Positions 47,939 to 57,533 are shown, counted from the stretch's first letter. The stretch is DNA of 64,000 bases from Bin5 sp965242905 (GCA_965242905.1 CBDETM010000002.1:434001-498000), one strand, 5' to 3'. Made by a program: numbers and translations. Notes: generated from the sequence alone by a model not told the origin.

Positions 47939-49240
47939 TCACTGCGCCGCGGCGGCGCGGATCGTTTCCTTCTTTTCATCAACGCGGAAACATTCATACT
48001 GGTTGTCGCGCATGAAGCGCCGGGCCAGGTCGATAGCCTGGGCCTCGGTGAGGAGGCCGTCGGAGATTTCGGCCTGCATGACCCTGGTGAACCAGGTGCG
48101 CGCCTGTATGGCGTAGGCGAGGGCGGCGCCGGGGTAGCCGGTATCTCCGCCGAAGAGGAAGAGCTTGTTGGCCGGGGCGGCGTGAATGAAGCGGCGGACG
48201 AACTCCATCGAGCTGTAGGGGTTGATGCTCCAGGCCCAGCAGAGGTCGGCGTAGACATTGGGGTAGTGCTTGGCCAGGGCGACCAGCTCTTCGGTATACG
48301 GGTAGGCGATGTGCATGAGGACGAAGCGGGCTTCGGGATATTTCGCCAGCAGAGGGCATAGATTGCCGCTGCGGATATAGTCCACGGGCATGCGGCTGTG
48401 TCCGGCATAGTAGCCGGTGTGGATCTTCATGGGCAGATCATGCTCAATGCACAGTTCCACGCCGCGGGCCCAGCACCAGTCGCCGAGGCAGAGCCTCTGG
48501 GACTCGTCGATTTCTTCGCCGTTGCGCAGATAAAGGTCGAGGGCCCTGGCGGCTTCGTCGTCGGTGCGCTCCTGCCAGCGCAGAGTGCGGTTGTAGGCGT
48601 GCTGCGATTTGACGGCGATGGCCGGGGAGGAGGAAGAGGCGAAGATGGTCTCCATCACACGCTGCAGTGAATAGAGGTCGGATACTTCCTGGCCGGTATT
48701 TTGGGCGATTTCTTCGTGATTGGGCCTTCCTGAGCAGAAGTCGACCCAGGAGATGTCATAGAAGAAGAAGTCGGGCCCCGAAAGGTCGGGGAGGACGGTC
48801 ATTGATTTGGCATCGGTCTGGATGTGGTCCAGGTTGGCCTCGTCGCGGAGGAGGCGCAGGCGCTCACCGGGCTGGTTGAAGGCGGCGTTCTTCTCCTGGG
48901 CGGCAGCGATTGAGTCGGGGGTCAGCTCATCGATGTCGTAGAGGTCTTTGGCGATGATGCTGACGGCTTCGCCGTAGCCGGTGTACTGCGCTCTCGCCCA
49001 GGCTTCCTGAATGGGGGCAAAGCGGGCGGCCACGTCGGGGTCTGAACTGTCGAAGAGTTTGTCGAGCGCTTCCTGGGAGGCTCCGGCGACGAACAGGTCG
49101 GCGCCAACGTAGTTTTGAAAGAGCTGGCCGAGGATGTCCGGATTCTCGTCGAGGTAGGCTTCCTCGCGCCGCATATGCTCATGCGTGTCGACGAGCGGGG
49201 TCTGTTGGATGAAGGCGGCGATATCGGATTGGGGAGACAT
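47939..49240 (-). CDS. Amidohydrolase-2 superfamily metal-dependent hydrolase
   Basis: This protein of about 433 residues starts near PLVDTHEHMRREE (HxH). It has MKIHTGYYAGHS and RFVLMHIAYPYTEELV, and ends with LFLFGGDTGYPG carrying the catalytic Asp. The fold is that of COG2159 amidohydrolases, with some resemblance to uronate isomerase-like proteins. ATG 49240 lies 5 nt after the msrA stop; an upstream start would overlap msrA. With the dehydratase and sulfatase it fits sugar-acid degradation, but the substrate is unknown. Confidence 0.82.
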   Translation of the reverse strand: MSPQSDIAAFIQQTPLVDTHEHMRREEAYLDENPDILGQLFQNYVGADLFVAGASQEALDKLFDSSDPDVAARFAPIQEAWARAQYTGYGEAVSIIAKDLYDIDELTPDSIAAAQEKNAAFNQPGERLRLLRDEANLDHIQTDAKSMTVLPDLSGPDFFFYDISWVDFCSGRPNHEEIAQNTGQEVSDLYSLQRVMETIFASSSSPAIAVKSQHAYNRTLRWQERTDDEAARALDLYLRNGEEIDESQRLCLGDWCWARGVELCIEHDLPMKIHTGYYAGHSRMPVDYIRSGNLCPLLAKYPEARFVLMHIAYPYTEELVALAKHYPNVYADLCWAWSINPYSSMEFVRRFIHAAPANKLFLFGGDTGYPGAALAYAIQARTWFTRVMQAEISDGLLTEAQAIDLARRFMRDNQYECFRVDEKKETIRAAAAQ

Positions 49241-49245
49241 GGGCG

Positions 49246-49797
49246 CTAGCTCGCTTTCAGTTTGGCCTGCCATTGTTTGCGGAATTTGCTGACTTTGGGG
49301 CGGATGACGAATAGGCAGTAGGGCTGGAATCCGTTGTCGCGGTAATAGTTTTGGTGATAGGACTCGGCGACGTAGAAGGTGTCGAGCGGGACCAGTTCGG
49401 TAACGATGGGAGCGTCCCAGATCTGGGGGGCGTAGTCGCGGATCATCTCCTCGGACATTCTTTTTTGCTCCTCGTCATGGTAGAGAATGATGGAGCGGTA
49501 TTGGGGCCCCACATCGTTGCCCTGGCGATTGGGGGTGGTGGGATCGTGGGAGGTGAAGAAGACTTCGAGGATCTCTCGAAAGGAGACCACGGAGGGGTCA
49601 AAGGTGACCTGTATCACTTCGGCGTGGCCGGTGGTCTTTGCGCAGACCTGCTCGTAGGTGGGGTTGGGGACGTGGCCGCCGGCATAGCCGGATACGACCT
49701 GACTTACGCCGATCAACTCCTCATATAGGGGTTCGAGGCACCAGAAGCACCCCCCTCCCAGCGTGGCAGTTTCCTGAGAACTTGCTTGATTCGTCAT
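49246..49797 (-). CDS. msrA: Peptide methionine sulfoxide reductase A
   Basis: This 183-residue MsrA has GGCFWCLEP with active Cys17 and a second Cys20, GYAGGHVPNPTYEQVC, GHAEVIQVTFDP and FFTSHDPTTPNRQGNDVGPQYRS. It repairs oxidised methionine with thioredoxin. It heads the minus-strand run with the amidohydrolase, sulfatase and dehydratase genes, an odd partner for carbohydrate genes. Confidence 0.96.
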   Translation of the reverse strand: MTNQASSQETATLGGGCFWCLEPLYEELIGVSQVVSGYAGGHVPNPTYEQVCAKTTGHAEVIQVTFDPSVVSFREILEVFFTSHDPTTPNRQGNDVGPQYRSIILYHDEEQKRMSEEMIRDYAPQIWDAPIVTELVPLDTFYVAESYHQNYYRDNGFQPYCLFVIRPKVSKFRKQWQAKLKAS

Positions 49798-50172
49798 TGC
49801 GTCTTCTCCCTAACTCTACTGTTCTGCGGTGTGCACATTCGCCGTAACAGGACTGTTGCCTGCGCGTGCCAGAGACTCGTTCCCTTTACTGTCGAAGGGA
49901 GTCACAGGCGGGGCATATTGGCCGCACGCGGATGGCTTAGCAGTGTTCACGTTCCTGGTAATTGGCGTGGCAGTTGCGGGTATCTTACCGCAGAAGAAGA
50001 CCGAGTCCAACCGGGCCGGGCTGAAACTGCCAGCCGAACATCTGACCGGGCCGACTTGCGAAGTGGTCAATTTGTGATATGTTTCTGTCGACATTGACCC
50101 GTACCTGACGGGGAATGCGAGTCGCCTTTCTTCAACCTCAGACAACGTTAACCTGAACTAAGGAACTGTACA
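49798..50172. other. Divergent intergenic region msrA / uxuA
   Basis: This 375-nt stretch has no gene. A possible plus-strand promoter lies at 50056-50083. Confidence 0.6.
50056..50083 (+). promoter_or_regulatory. Weak promoter candidate for uxuA
   Basis: TTGCGA (50056-50061), 16-bp spacer, TATGTT (50078-50083), about 90 nt upstream of the ATG. Confidence 0.3.
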
Positions 50173-51153
50173 ATGATTCGAATCGCTGAGATGCTGCCAC
50201 CACAGCCATCGCCACTGTGGACGCTCGTCAAACAGTGCGGCGTAAACTATGCGGTGGGGGCGATGGATATGTCTACGCTCGACCATCCTGATCCAGACAT
50301 GAAGCCGTGGGGATTCATGAGCCTGGCGCGGGTGAAAAGCGCCTACGAGAATGCCGGTTTTCGTTTGGAGGTGCTGGAGAGCCGTCCGCCATTGGACAAG
50401 GCGAAGCTGGGATTGCCGGGACGCGATGAGGAGATAGAGACGGTTTGCGAACTGCTGCGTAACATGGGCAGACTGGGCATTCCGGTCTGGTGCAGCGAGT
50501 GGATGCCTATTTTCGGTTGGATGCGGACGGCGACGACGATACCGGAGCGGGGCGGTGCGCTGGTGTCAGGATTTGACTACGACGTGATGCGAGAGGCGCC
50601 CCTGACACCTTACGGTGAGGTCAACGAAGAGCAGCTGTGGGACAATCTGAAGTACTTTCTGGAGGCGGTGGTGCCGGTGGCGGAGGAGGCCGGGGTGAAG
50701 ATGGCGATGCACCCCGACGATCCCCCGCTGTCACCGATCCGAGGACTGGGCCGAATCATGCGCAGTGTGGAGAATTTCCAGCGATTGATCGACCTTGTGC
50801 CGAGCCCGGCGAATGGCATCTGCCTGTGCCAGGGCAACTTTACGCTGATGACCGAGGACCTGCCGGAGGTGATCCGGCATTTCGGCGCCCAGGACAGAAT
50901 CTATTTCGTGCATTTCCGTGACGTGAAGGGTGTACCGGAGAAGTTCAACGAGACCTTTCACGACAACGGGAAAACGGATATGCTCGCCTGCATGGAGGCC
51001 TATCGCGAGATAGGCTTCAAGGGCGTGCTGCGGCCCGACCATGTGCCGACGATGGAAGGCGACAGCAACGAGGACGCCGGCTATTCCTCGATCGGCAGGT
51101 TGTACGCTATCGGCTACATACGCGGCCTACGGCAGGCGGTCTACGCGGCTTAG
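50173..51153 (+). CDS. uxuA: Mannonate dehydratase
   Basis: This 326-residue UxuA-family TIM-barrel protein has KMAMHPDDPPLSPIRGLGRI, NGICLCQGNF, VHFRDVKG, FHDNGKTDM and the terminal RPDHVPTMEGD, which carry the metal and catalytic residues. It dehydrates D-mannonate to 2-keto-3-deoxygluconate in glucuronate breakdown. It is somewhat shorter than E. coli UxuA (about 394 residues), as in other short-form enzymes. No KDG kinase or aldolase gene is nearby. Confidence 0.9.
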   Translation: MIRIAEMLPPQPSPLWTLVKQCGVNYAVGAMDMSTLDHPDPDMKPWGFMSLARVKSAYENAGFRLEVLESRPPLDKAKLGLPGRDEEIETVCELLRNMGRLGIPVWCSEWMPIFGWMRTATTIPERGGALVSGFDYDVMREAPLTPYGEVNEEQLWDNLKYFLEAVVPVAEEAGVKMAMHPDDPPLSPIRGLGRIMRSVENFQRLIDLVPSPANGICLCQGNFTLMTEDLPEVIRHFGAQDRIYFVHFRDVKGVPEKFNETFHDNGKTDMLACMEAYREIGFKGVLRPDHVPTMEGDSNEDAGYSSIGRLYAIGYIRGLRQAVYAA

Positions 51154-51163
51154 CCTTCTGCCC

Positions 51164-52129
51164 CTACATTTCGAGCATCCACTGAAAGATCATGTCGTCG
51201 AAGTCGGGCAGTTTTTCGTGGCCGAAGTCGGGGTAGATGACGGTCCGTTTGGGTGAGCCGATCTTGTTGAAAGCGGCGTATTGCGTGGAGGGCGGGCAGA
51301 CCTGGTCCATGAGACCGACACCCATCAGCACTTCGGCCTGGATGCGGGAGGCGAGGTGCTGGACATCGATGTAGCCCAAGCGCGTGAAAACCTCTTCTTC
51401 GCGTTCGTGGCGGGGGTCGAAGTTGCGGAACCACTCACGGAGTTCGGCGTATGCGTTCTGGTCCATATCGAGGTCCCAGACGCGTTTATAGTCGCAGAGG
51501 AAGGGGAAGATGGGAGCGGCGCGCTTTACGCGCGGTTCAAGTGAGACGCAGGCGAGGGTAAGGCCGCCACCCTGGCTGCCGCCGGTTGCGCCGACGCGTT
51601 CGGCGTCTACGTCATCCATGTCCATCACGATCTGGGCAAGGCGGGCGGTATCGAGAAAGGTGTGGCGGTAGAGGAGATCCTCGGGTTCGCCGGCGAGGCC
51701 GCGTACGATGTGCCCGCGCAGGGTCCAGCCCGGGACGCCGCCGACATCGATCGACTTTCCGCCACCCTGGCCGCGGCAGTCCATGGCGGCGACGGTGAAT
51801 CCGGCGGCGACAAAGCCAAGCTTGCTCTGCCAGTCGCCGGCGTTGCCGCTATATCCGTGGAACATAAGCACAGCCGGGTGGGGCTCCTGTGCGTCGCGGG
51901 GGCGCAGCAGCTTGGCATGGACGCGAGCGCCGCGCGTGCCCGTGAAATAGAGGTGAGAACAGTCTGCGTAGGGAGCCTGAAAGTCGGCAGGGACCAGCTC
52001 CACATCGGGATCGGTAGCGGCGAGTTCGGCGAGTCCGGCGTCCCAATATTCGTCGAAGTCGGCGGGGCGCGGGTTGGTGCCCTGGTAGGAAGGGAGCTTG
52101 TCCAGAGACATATCAAAGAGTAGAGGCAT
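51164..52129 (-). CDS. CE7 acetyl esterase (acetyl-xylan esterase / cephalosporin deacetylase)
   Basis: This 321-residue alpha/beta hydrolase has RGQGG (119-123), the nucleophile motif GGSQGGG (Ser185), Asp in LMDQVCPP and His in DFGHEK. These are CE7-family signatures. It removes acetyl groups from xylo-oligosaccharides or similar sugars. It has no signal peptide, so it acts inside the cell. Convergent with uxuA (10 nt apart), it supports a glycan-degradation role for this region. Confidence 0.92.
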   Translation of the reverse strand: MPLLFDMSLDKLPSYQGTNPRPADFDEYWDAGLAELAATDPDVELVPADFQAPYADCSHLYFTGTRGARVHAKLLRPRDAQEPHPAVLMFHGYSGNAGDWQSKLGFVAAGFTVAAMDCRGQGGGKSIDVGGVPGWTLRGHIVRGLAGEPEDLLYRHTFLDTARLAQIVMDMDDVDAERVGATGGSQGGGLTLACVSLEPRVKRAAPIFPFLCDYKRVWDLDMDQNAYAELREWFRNFDPRHEREEEVFTRLGYIDVQHLASRIQAEVLMGVGLMDQVCPPSTQYAAFNKIGSPKRTVIYPDFGHEKLPDFDDMIFQWMLEM

Positions 52130-52255
52130 GGTATTTTCCTTCGACTGATGGGTGAGTTGTGGTGTTCACGGCGGTTGCCGTCTTTTTGGGAACGTGCCGC
52201 ACCTATTGTCGCGTCAGTCGGACTTTGATTGCAAGTAGAGCGACGCGGCGGGTGG

Positions 52256-52578
52256 ATCCTGGATTTGGGGTGGAGGAAGTCTGGAGTGGGAATCGTGCCG
52301 GCGGTGGCTGAAAATATCTGCCGGCTTGTGGAGAGATGGAGGGCGGCCGCCAAGCCCGGCCGTACTGGTGGAGGCCCGTTGAATGGGGGGCAGACGGCGG
52401 GCACAGGGCCGGCACCTACGGGGATTTGATGGCGATGGCGGGAAGTGGTTTGGTTGGACACCTTCGATTAGGCACCTGTCACCAATATCGACACCCGGTC
52501 GATGAGGCATGTTGTTGGGGGGGGCGTTGCGGGGGCGGAGCCCCCGCACAAGGGAGGGCCGAATAGGCCCGACCGCCC
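52256..52578 (+). repeat. Dispersed intergenic repeat, copy 3 (long form)
   Basis: The core (52516-52578) matches copies 1 and 2, including both hairpins. The preceding 260 nt match copy 1 with scattered substitutions, for example GGCGGTGGCTGAAAAT versus AGCGGTGGCTGGAAAT and the shared TCGACACCCGGTCGATGAGG. Confidence 0.85.
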
Positions 52579-52584
52579 GGAATT

Positions 52585-52612
52585 GCAGGGGTTAGGGGCT
52601 AGGGGCCAGGGG
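52585..52612 (+). repeat. Heptamer tandem array after repeat copy 3
   Basis: Units GCAGGGG, TTAGGGG, CTAGGGG, CCAGGGG, then TCAGAGA. It starts 7 nt after the core ends. Confidence 0.85.
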
Positions 52613-52733
52613 TCAGAGACGGCCGCTACATCGGTTTAAGAATAGAGTGGGGGAATGGCTTTGGTTTCGTTGCTGGAGGAGTTGTAGGAAGGTTCGCACT
52701 CACTTTGAACCGAACCCATTGTGCCGATTGGTC

Positions 52734-52762
52734 TTGACCAAGGCGTCGGAATCGGGTAGGAT
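52734..52762 (+). promoter_or_regulatory. Predicted promoter of the sortilin-like gene
   Basis: TTGACC (52734-52739), 17-bp spacer, TAGGAT (52757-52762), about 280 nt before the ATG at 53046. Confidence 0.55.
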
Positions 52763-53045
52763 ATGCGCGCTTTGCGAATTGACGGTTTCCCACTTGCGTA
52801 TTCGTGACAGAAGTACCAGAACGCGCGGGCTCCGGACCTACTTTGAAGGTGGGAACCCGGTGTTCGCTTCCTCGTCGGTCGGTGTCGAATGCGTGCAGCT
52901 GAGTGAGCGATAGCGCCAGCCACTCGGTGAGCGGACAGCCCAGCTTTGACCCGGCACCTACTCATTTCCCTGCCCAGAACCGCACGCACGCTGATAGCGG
53001 GTGCGATTTCAATATAGCCTTAAATTTCACAGAGAGAGAAGAAAG

Positions 53046-56000
53046 ATGAAAACTGAACCTTCGGCCTGGGATGCCCTAAAGTTTCGTTGCATCGGTCCGC
53101 CGCGGGGTGGACGCGTCGTCGCGGTTGCAGGACATCCGACTCAGAGCAACGTCTTCTATTTCGGCGCGGTTGCGGGCGGTGTGTGGAAGACGGTGGACGG
53201 CGGCACCTATTGGGAAAACATTACGGACGGGCAGTTCAATGTTTCCTCGGTGGGGGCAATTGCCGTATCTGAAGCGGACCCGAATGTCATTTACGCGGGG
53301 ACCGGCGAATCGACGATCCGGCTGGACGTGAGCTGGGGGGACGGCGTATACAAATCCACCGACGGCGGGGAGACGTGGAAGAACGTAGGGCTGCGCGACA
53401 GCCATCATATCGGCGAGATTCGGATTCACCCGCAGGACCCCGATACCGTCTACGTGGCTGCGCTGGGCCATGCGTTCGGGCCGAATGATGAGCGCGGCGT
53501 CTACCGGACCACCGACGGGGGCGAGACCTGGGAGCGGGTGCTGCATGTGAGCGATGGGGCGGGCGGAGTGGACCTGACGCTGGACGTCACCAATCCGCGT
53601 ATCATCTACGCCACGATCTGGCAGGTGCACCGCCACTTCTGGGAGCTGGTCAGCGGCGGGCCGGACAGCGGGCTGTGGAAGTCGACCGACGGCGGAGACA
53701 GCTGGACTGATATCAGCCGCAGTCCCGGGCTGCCGCAAGAAGGTATTCTGGGGAAGATTGGCGTCTCGGTATCACCTGCCAAGCCAAGCCGGATCTGGGC
53801 GATCGTGGAGGCGGAGGGTGAAAAGTCGGGCGTGTACCGCTCCGATGATCGGGGCGCCACCTGGGAGCATCTGACAAACAATCAGGACCTGTTGAACCGG
53901 CCGTGGTACTACCTACACATTTTTGCCGACCCGCAGGACCCCGACACCGTCTACGTCAACAACCTTAAGATGTGGAAGAGCATCGACGGGGGCAAGGAGT
54001 GGAGCGAGATCACGACGCCGCACGGGGATAACCATGACCTGTGGATCGACGCGGCCGACCCGCAACGGATGATCAACGGTAACGACGGCGGGGCCTGTGT
54101 CAGCTTCAACGGCGGCGAGACGTGGAGCACGATCTACAACCAGCTCACGGGCCAGTACTACCATCTGGACGTGGACAACCAGCAGCCCTATCATGTTTAC
54201 GGTACGCAGCAGGACAATTCCAGTATTGCCGTGCCGAGCGCGACGGAGAAGGGGGCGATTCCCTGGGGTGACTGCTACCCGGCGGGCACGGGGGAGAGCG
54301 GTTATATTGCTGTGAAGCCGGACGATTCCGACATCGTTTACGTCGGCGCGGTCGGCTCGTCACCCGGCGGCGGAGGCGCGTTGCAACGGTACGACCACCG
54401 CACGAAGCAGATTCGCCTGGTGACGGTGTGGCCGGAGCCGTTCAGCGGATTCGGGCCTAAGGAGATGAAGTACCGCTTCCCGTGGACGTTCCCGATTCTT
54501 TTCAGTCCTCACGACACCAATGTGCTGTATACGTGCGGGAATCACGTGTTTCGGACGACGGACGAAGGCAGCTCGTGGGAGATACTCAGCCCGGACCTGA
54601 CGCGCAACGATGAGAGCAAACTGGAGGCGTCCGGGGGCCCGCTCACCCTGGATACGAGCGGGGCGGAGCATTACTGCACAATTTCAACGTTCATTGAATC
54701 GGCCCACCAGAAGGGTCTTTTCTGGGCGGGCAGTGACGACGGCCTGATTCATATCAGCGAAGACGGCGGGGGCAGCTGGCGCAACGTGACGCCGCCGGAG
54801 CTGCCGGAGTGGAGTTTTGTGACGGTCATCGAGCCGAGCGCGCATGACGCTTCAACGGTCTATGTAGCGGCAACGCGCTATAAGCTGGACGACTACAGGC
54901 CGTATCTGTTCAAGACGACCGACCTGGGACAAAGCTGGCAGCGGCTCGACGGCAGCTTCCCGCAGAATGAGATCACGCGCATGTTGCGGTCGGACCCGGA
55001 GCGGGAGGGGCTGCTGTACGTGGGTACCGAGTCGGGCGTATTCGTCTCGTTCGATGACGGCGGGTCGTGGCAGAGGATTCCGGGCAACCTGCCGGTGGCG
55101 CCGGTTTACGATATGATTGTCAAGGACGGGGACCTGGTGGTGGCCACGCACGGCCGCTCCTTCTGGATCCTGGACGATCTTACACCGTTGCGGCAGGTCA
55201 GCTCTTTGGAGGAATCCGAGGAAGGCGGGGCGCGACTCTTTGCGCCGCGCGAAACGCTGCGACGCTGGCTGCCATGGACGGTCAGCGGATCGCGAGGCGA
55301 TGCGCGCAACTATGCGCTTGCCTTTGGGCAGTTGATCACATTCCGGGACGAAGAGGATGAAACAGGCGGGAGTACGCGCCGGGTCCTCGACGGGGGCGAG
55401 AATCCACCCCATGGCGCGATCGTCTATTACAGTCTACCGAGCGACGCGGAGGATGTGAGCCTGACATTTCTGGATGCCTCGGGCAGTGAGATCCGGTCGT
55501 ACGGCCCCAAACCGGCGAAGGAGGAGATGGAAAAAGAGAAGGAGGAAACTCCCTCCATTCAGTACATTCCCACCGGCGCAGGGCTCAACCGATTTGTGTG
55601 GAATATGCGCTATGCCGACGCCGAACAGCTGCCGGGCGACCCGTTTACGGAGAAGAGTGTCACAGGGGCGATGGCGCCACCAGGGACCTACCAGGTGCGC
55701 CTTACAGTAGACGGGGAGAGCCAGACAGAATCGTTTGAAATCTACATCGATCCCAAGTTGGATCGGAGCGAGGCGTCGATGCAGGCCCAGTTCGATCTGT
55801 GGCAGGAGGTAAACGCGAAGCTTACCGAGACACACCAGGCGGTTAAGCGGCTGCGCAAGGCGCGAGAACGCGTGACGGCTATGGCCGAGATGGTTGGGGA
55901 GAGCGAGGCCGACGAACAGACGAAGTCGGCGGTCAAGGAGAGGGCAGAGCAGATTGGAGAACAGTTGGGAGAGGTGGAAGCTCAGCTGGTTCAGCCCGAA

Positions 56001-56240
56001 GCCAAGGTGGCGTTTGACAGGCTGCGACTACAGACTATGCTCAACGCCAGGCTGCACAATCTCATCAGCGTAGTTTCCGCGGCTGACGATGCCCCGACAA
56101 AGCAGACGTATGACGTCTTTGGTGAACTGAGCACGAAGGTCGATGCAGAGTTTGACAAACTTGAGTCGATTTTGGGTGAGAGTGTAGCCGACTTCAACGC
56201 GGCGGTGCAGGCGGCGGATGTGCCTCCGGTAGTGGTCTAG
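53046..56240 (+). CDS. Large sortilin/BNR (Asp-box) beta-propeller protein
   Basis: This protein of about 1064 residues has two propeller-type halves with at least ten Asp-box motifs (S/T-x-D-G-G-x-x-W), such as KSTDGGETW, RTTDGGETW, KSTDGGDSW, RSDDRGATW, KTTDLGQSW and FDDGGSW. A beta-sandwich segment and a helical, coiled-coil C-terminus (about 900-1064, AKLTETHQAVKRLRKARERV) follow. It matches the Vps10/sortilin-N group often annotated as a glycosyl hydrolase. Unlike many homologues it has no signal peptide, so it may be cytoplasmic. The ligand is unknown. MFS gene 7 nt downstream. Confidence 0.85.
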   Translation: MKTEPSAWDALKFRCIGPPRGGRVVAVAGHPTQSNVFYFGAVAGGVWKTVDGGTYWENITDGQFNVSSVGAIAVSEADPNVIYAGTGESTIRLDVSWGDGVYKSTDGGETWKNVGLRDSHHIGEIRIHPQDPDTVYVAALGHAFGPNDERGVYRTTDGGETWERVLHVSDGAGGVDLTLDVTNPRIIYATIWQVHRHFWELVSGGPDSGLWKSTDGGDSWTDISRSPGLPQEGILGKIGVSVSPAKPSRIWAIVEAEGEKSGVYRSDDRGATWEHLTNNQDLLNRPWYYLHIFADPQDPDTVYVNNLKMWKSIDGGKEWSEITTPHGDNHDLWIDAADPQRMINGNDGGACVSFNGGETWSTIYNQLTGQYYHLDVDNQQPYHVYGTQQDNSSIAVPSATEKGAIPWGDCYPAGTGESGYIAVKPDDSDIVYVGAVGSSPGGGGALQRYDHRTKQIRLVTVWPEPFSGFGPKEMKYRFPWTFPILFSPHDTNVLYTCGNHVFRTTDEGSSWEILSPDLTRNDESKLEASGGPLTLDTSGAEHYCTISTFIESAHQKGLFWAGSDDGLIHISEDGGGSWRNVTPPELPEWSFVTVIEPSAHDASTVYVAATRYKLDDYRPYLFKTTDLGQSWQRLDGSFPQNEITRMLRSDPEREGLLYVGTESGVFVSFDDGGSWQRIPGNLPVAPVYDMIVKDGDLVVATHGRSFWILDDLTPLRQVSSLEESEEGGARLFAPRETLRRWLPWTVSGSRGDARNYALAFGQLITFRDEEDETGGSTRRVLDGGENPPHGAIVYYSLPSDAEDVSLTFLDASGSEIRSYGPKPAKEEMEKEKEETPSIQYIPTGAGLNRFVWNMRYADAEQLPGDPFTEKSVTGAMAPPGTYQVRLTVDGESQTESFEIYIDPKLDRSEASMQAQFDLWQEVNAKLTETHQAVKRLRKARERVTAMAEMVGESEADEQTKSAVKERAEQIGEQLGEVEAQLVQPEAKVAFDRLRLQTMLNARLHNLISVVSAADDAPTKQTYDVFGELSTKVDAEFDKLESILGESVADFNAAVQAADVPPVVV

Positions 56241-56247
56241 CGATTCG

Positions 56248-57525
56248 ATGCGTGACCCACTGGCAGTAACAAAGAGCGCAGGGTCTCCTGCGCTCTTGAA
56301 GATTTCTTTTGCAGATTTTATCGTACGCAGCGCCTATCAGATGGGCAAGACGCCACTATTGCCTATTTTCGCGGCGTCGCTGGGGGCATCGGACGCGCTG
56401 TTGGGGTTGATCGTCTCGGTCTCGACGGTAACGGGCATGGCGACAAAGCCATTGTTCGGCCTGCTCTCGGACCGTATGGGCAGGAGACTGTGGCTTCTGA
56501 TCGGTACGCTGGTCTTCGCAGGTGTGCCCTTTCTCTATTCCGTGATCGAGACGCCCGGGCAGCTTATCGTCATCCGGTTGCTGCACGGCACGGCGACGGC
56601 GATCTACGGCCCGGTGACCGTGGCGTATGTGGCGGAGCGCGGGGGCAAGCGCAAGGCGGAGCAGCTCGGCTGGTTTGGCATGGCGCGCAGCGGGGGCTAC
56701 CTTGTCGGGCCGGCGGTGGCGGGCTGGCTGTTGCTTGCACTGGAGCCGGTCGCGGTCTTCACGCTCATCGGTGTGCTGAGCATGGCTGCGTTCGTTCCGG
56801 TGCTGTGGATGGGCAAGGACGAGGCACGCCCTCCCGAGACGGCAGTGGCCAAATCCAAGGCGAACCTGGAAAAGGCAGGGGGAACGGCTGCAGGGTTCGG
56901 CGCCGTCAGAAGGCTCTTGAAGCGGGAGGCGGGGCTGTTGGGTACGCCTGCGGTCTGGCTTTCGGGTGCTCTGGAGGCGGGGGTTTTTGTCGTGACCTAC
57001 GTCATCAAAGCTTTCTTGCCGATCTACGCGCTGACAGCCGGATATTCTACGGTCGAGATAGGTCTGTTCTTCAGCGTGCAAGAGGGCGCGCTGATTGTGT
57101 TGAAGCCCTGGGGCGGCAGGCTGGGAGACCGGATCGGACATCTCAGGGCGGTGTCGCTGGGGATGGTCTGCCTGGCGGTCACTCTTCCCTTCATACTTGT
57201 GGCGGAGGGTGCTGCGGGGCTGCTGGCCGTGGCTGCGGCGATGGGTGCAGCACAGGCTCTGATTTTCCCGGCGACGGTTGCCCTGATCGCGGAGCAGGTG
57301 CCGACGGGAAAGGTTGGGGCGGGGATGGGTTTGGCCGGTTCGCTGAAGAATGGCGGCAAGGTGGCGGGACCGGTGCTAGGGGGACTGCTGATCGCCGGAC
57401 TGGGGTATAGCGGTCTGTTCTGGCTGCTTGCGGGCATGTTGCTTGTGGGTGCGCTGGTCCTACTCATACGGGTACACAGCGCAGATTTCTCGATTTTGCC
57501 GAAGACGCAAAAGGTGAAGAGTTGA
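56248..57525 (+). CDS. MFS transporter
   Basis: This 425-residue protein has about 12 membrane helices and the MFS loop motif GLLSDRMGRRL near residue 70, plus GGRLGDRIGHLR in the second half. It is of the drug/sugar-proton antiporter type; the substrate is unknown. It starts 7 nt after the sortilin-like gene, so the two are probably co-transcribed. Confidence 0.88.
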   Translation: MRDPLAVTKSAGSPALLKISFADFIVRSAYQMGKTPLLPIFAASLGASDALLGLIVSVSTVTGMATKPLFGLLSDRMGRRLWLLIGTLVFAGVPFLYSVIETPGQLIVIRLLHGTATAIYGPVTVAYVAERGGKRKAEQLGWFGMARSGGYLVGPAVAGWLLLALEPVAVFTLIGVLSMAAFVPVLWMGKDEARPPETAVAKSKANLEKAGGTAAGFGAVRRLLKREAGLLGTPAVWLSGALEAGVFVVTYVIKAFLPIYALTAGYSTVEIGLFFSVQEGALIVLKPWGGRLGDRIGHLRAVSLGMVCLAVTLPFILVAEGAAGLLAVAAAMGAAQALIFPATVALIAEQVPTGKVGAGMGLAGSLKNGGKVAGPVLGGLLIAGLGYSGLFWLLAGMLLVGALVLLIRVHSADFSILPKTQKVKS

Positions 57526-57533
57526 AGGTAGGG

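Larger units (their letters stand above)
52130..53045. other. Intergenic region between CE7 esterase and sortilin-like gene
   Basis: This 916-nt stretch has no credible gene. It contains dispersed repeat copy 3 (52256-52578), a heptamer array (52585-52612) and the promoter at 52734-52762. Confidence 0.7.

Noticed and set aside
51625..52461. 278-residue minus-strand frame overlapping the esterase start
   Set aside because: Pro/Ser-rich shadow frame crossing the repeat region; the esterase frame has the catalytic motifs.
56490..57410. 306-residue frame overlapping the MFS gene
   Set aside because: Shadow frame with Arg/Gly-rich composition and no hydrophobic or catalytic pattern.
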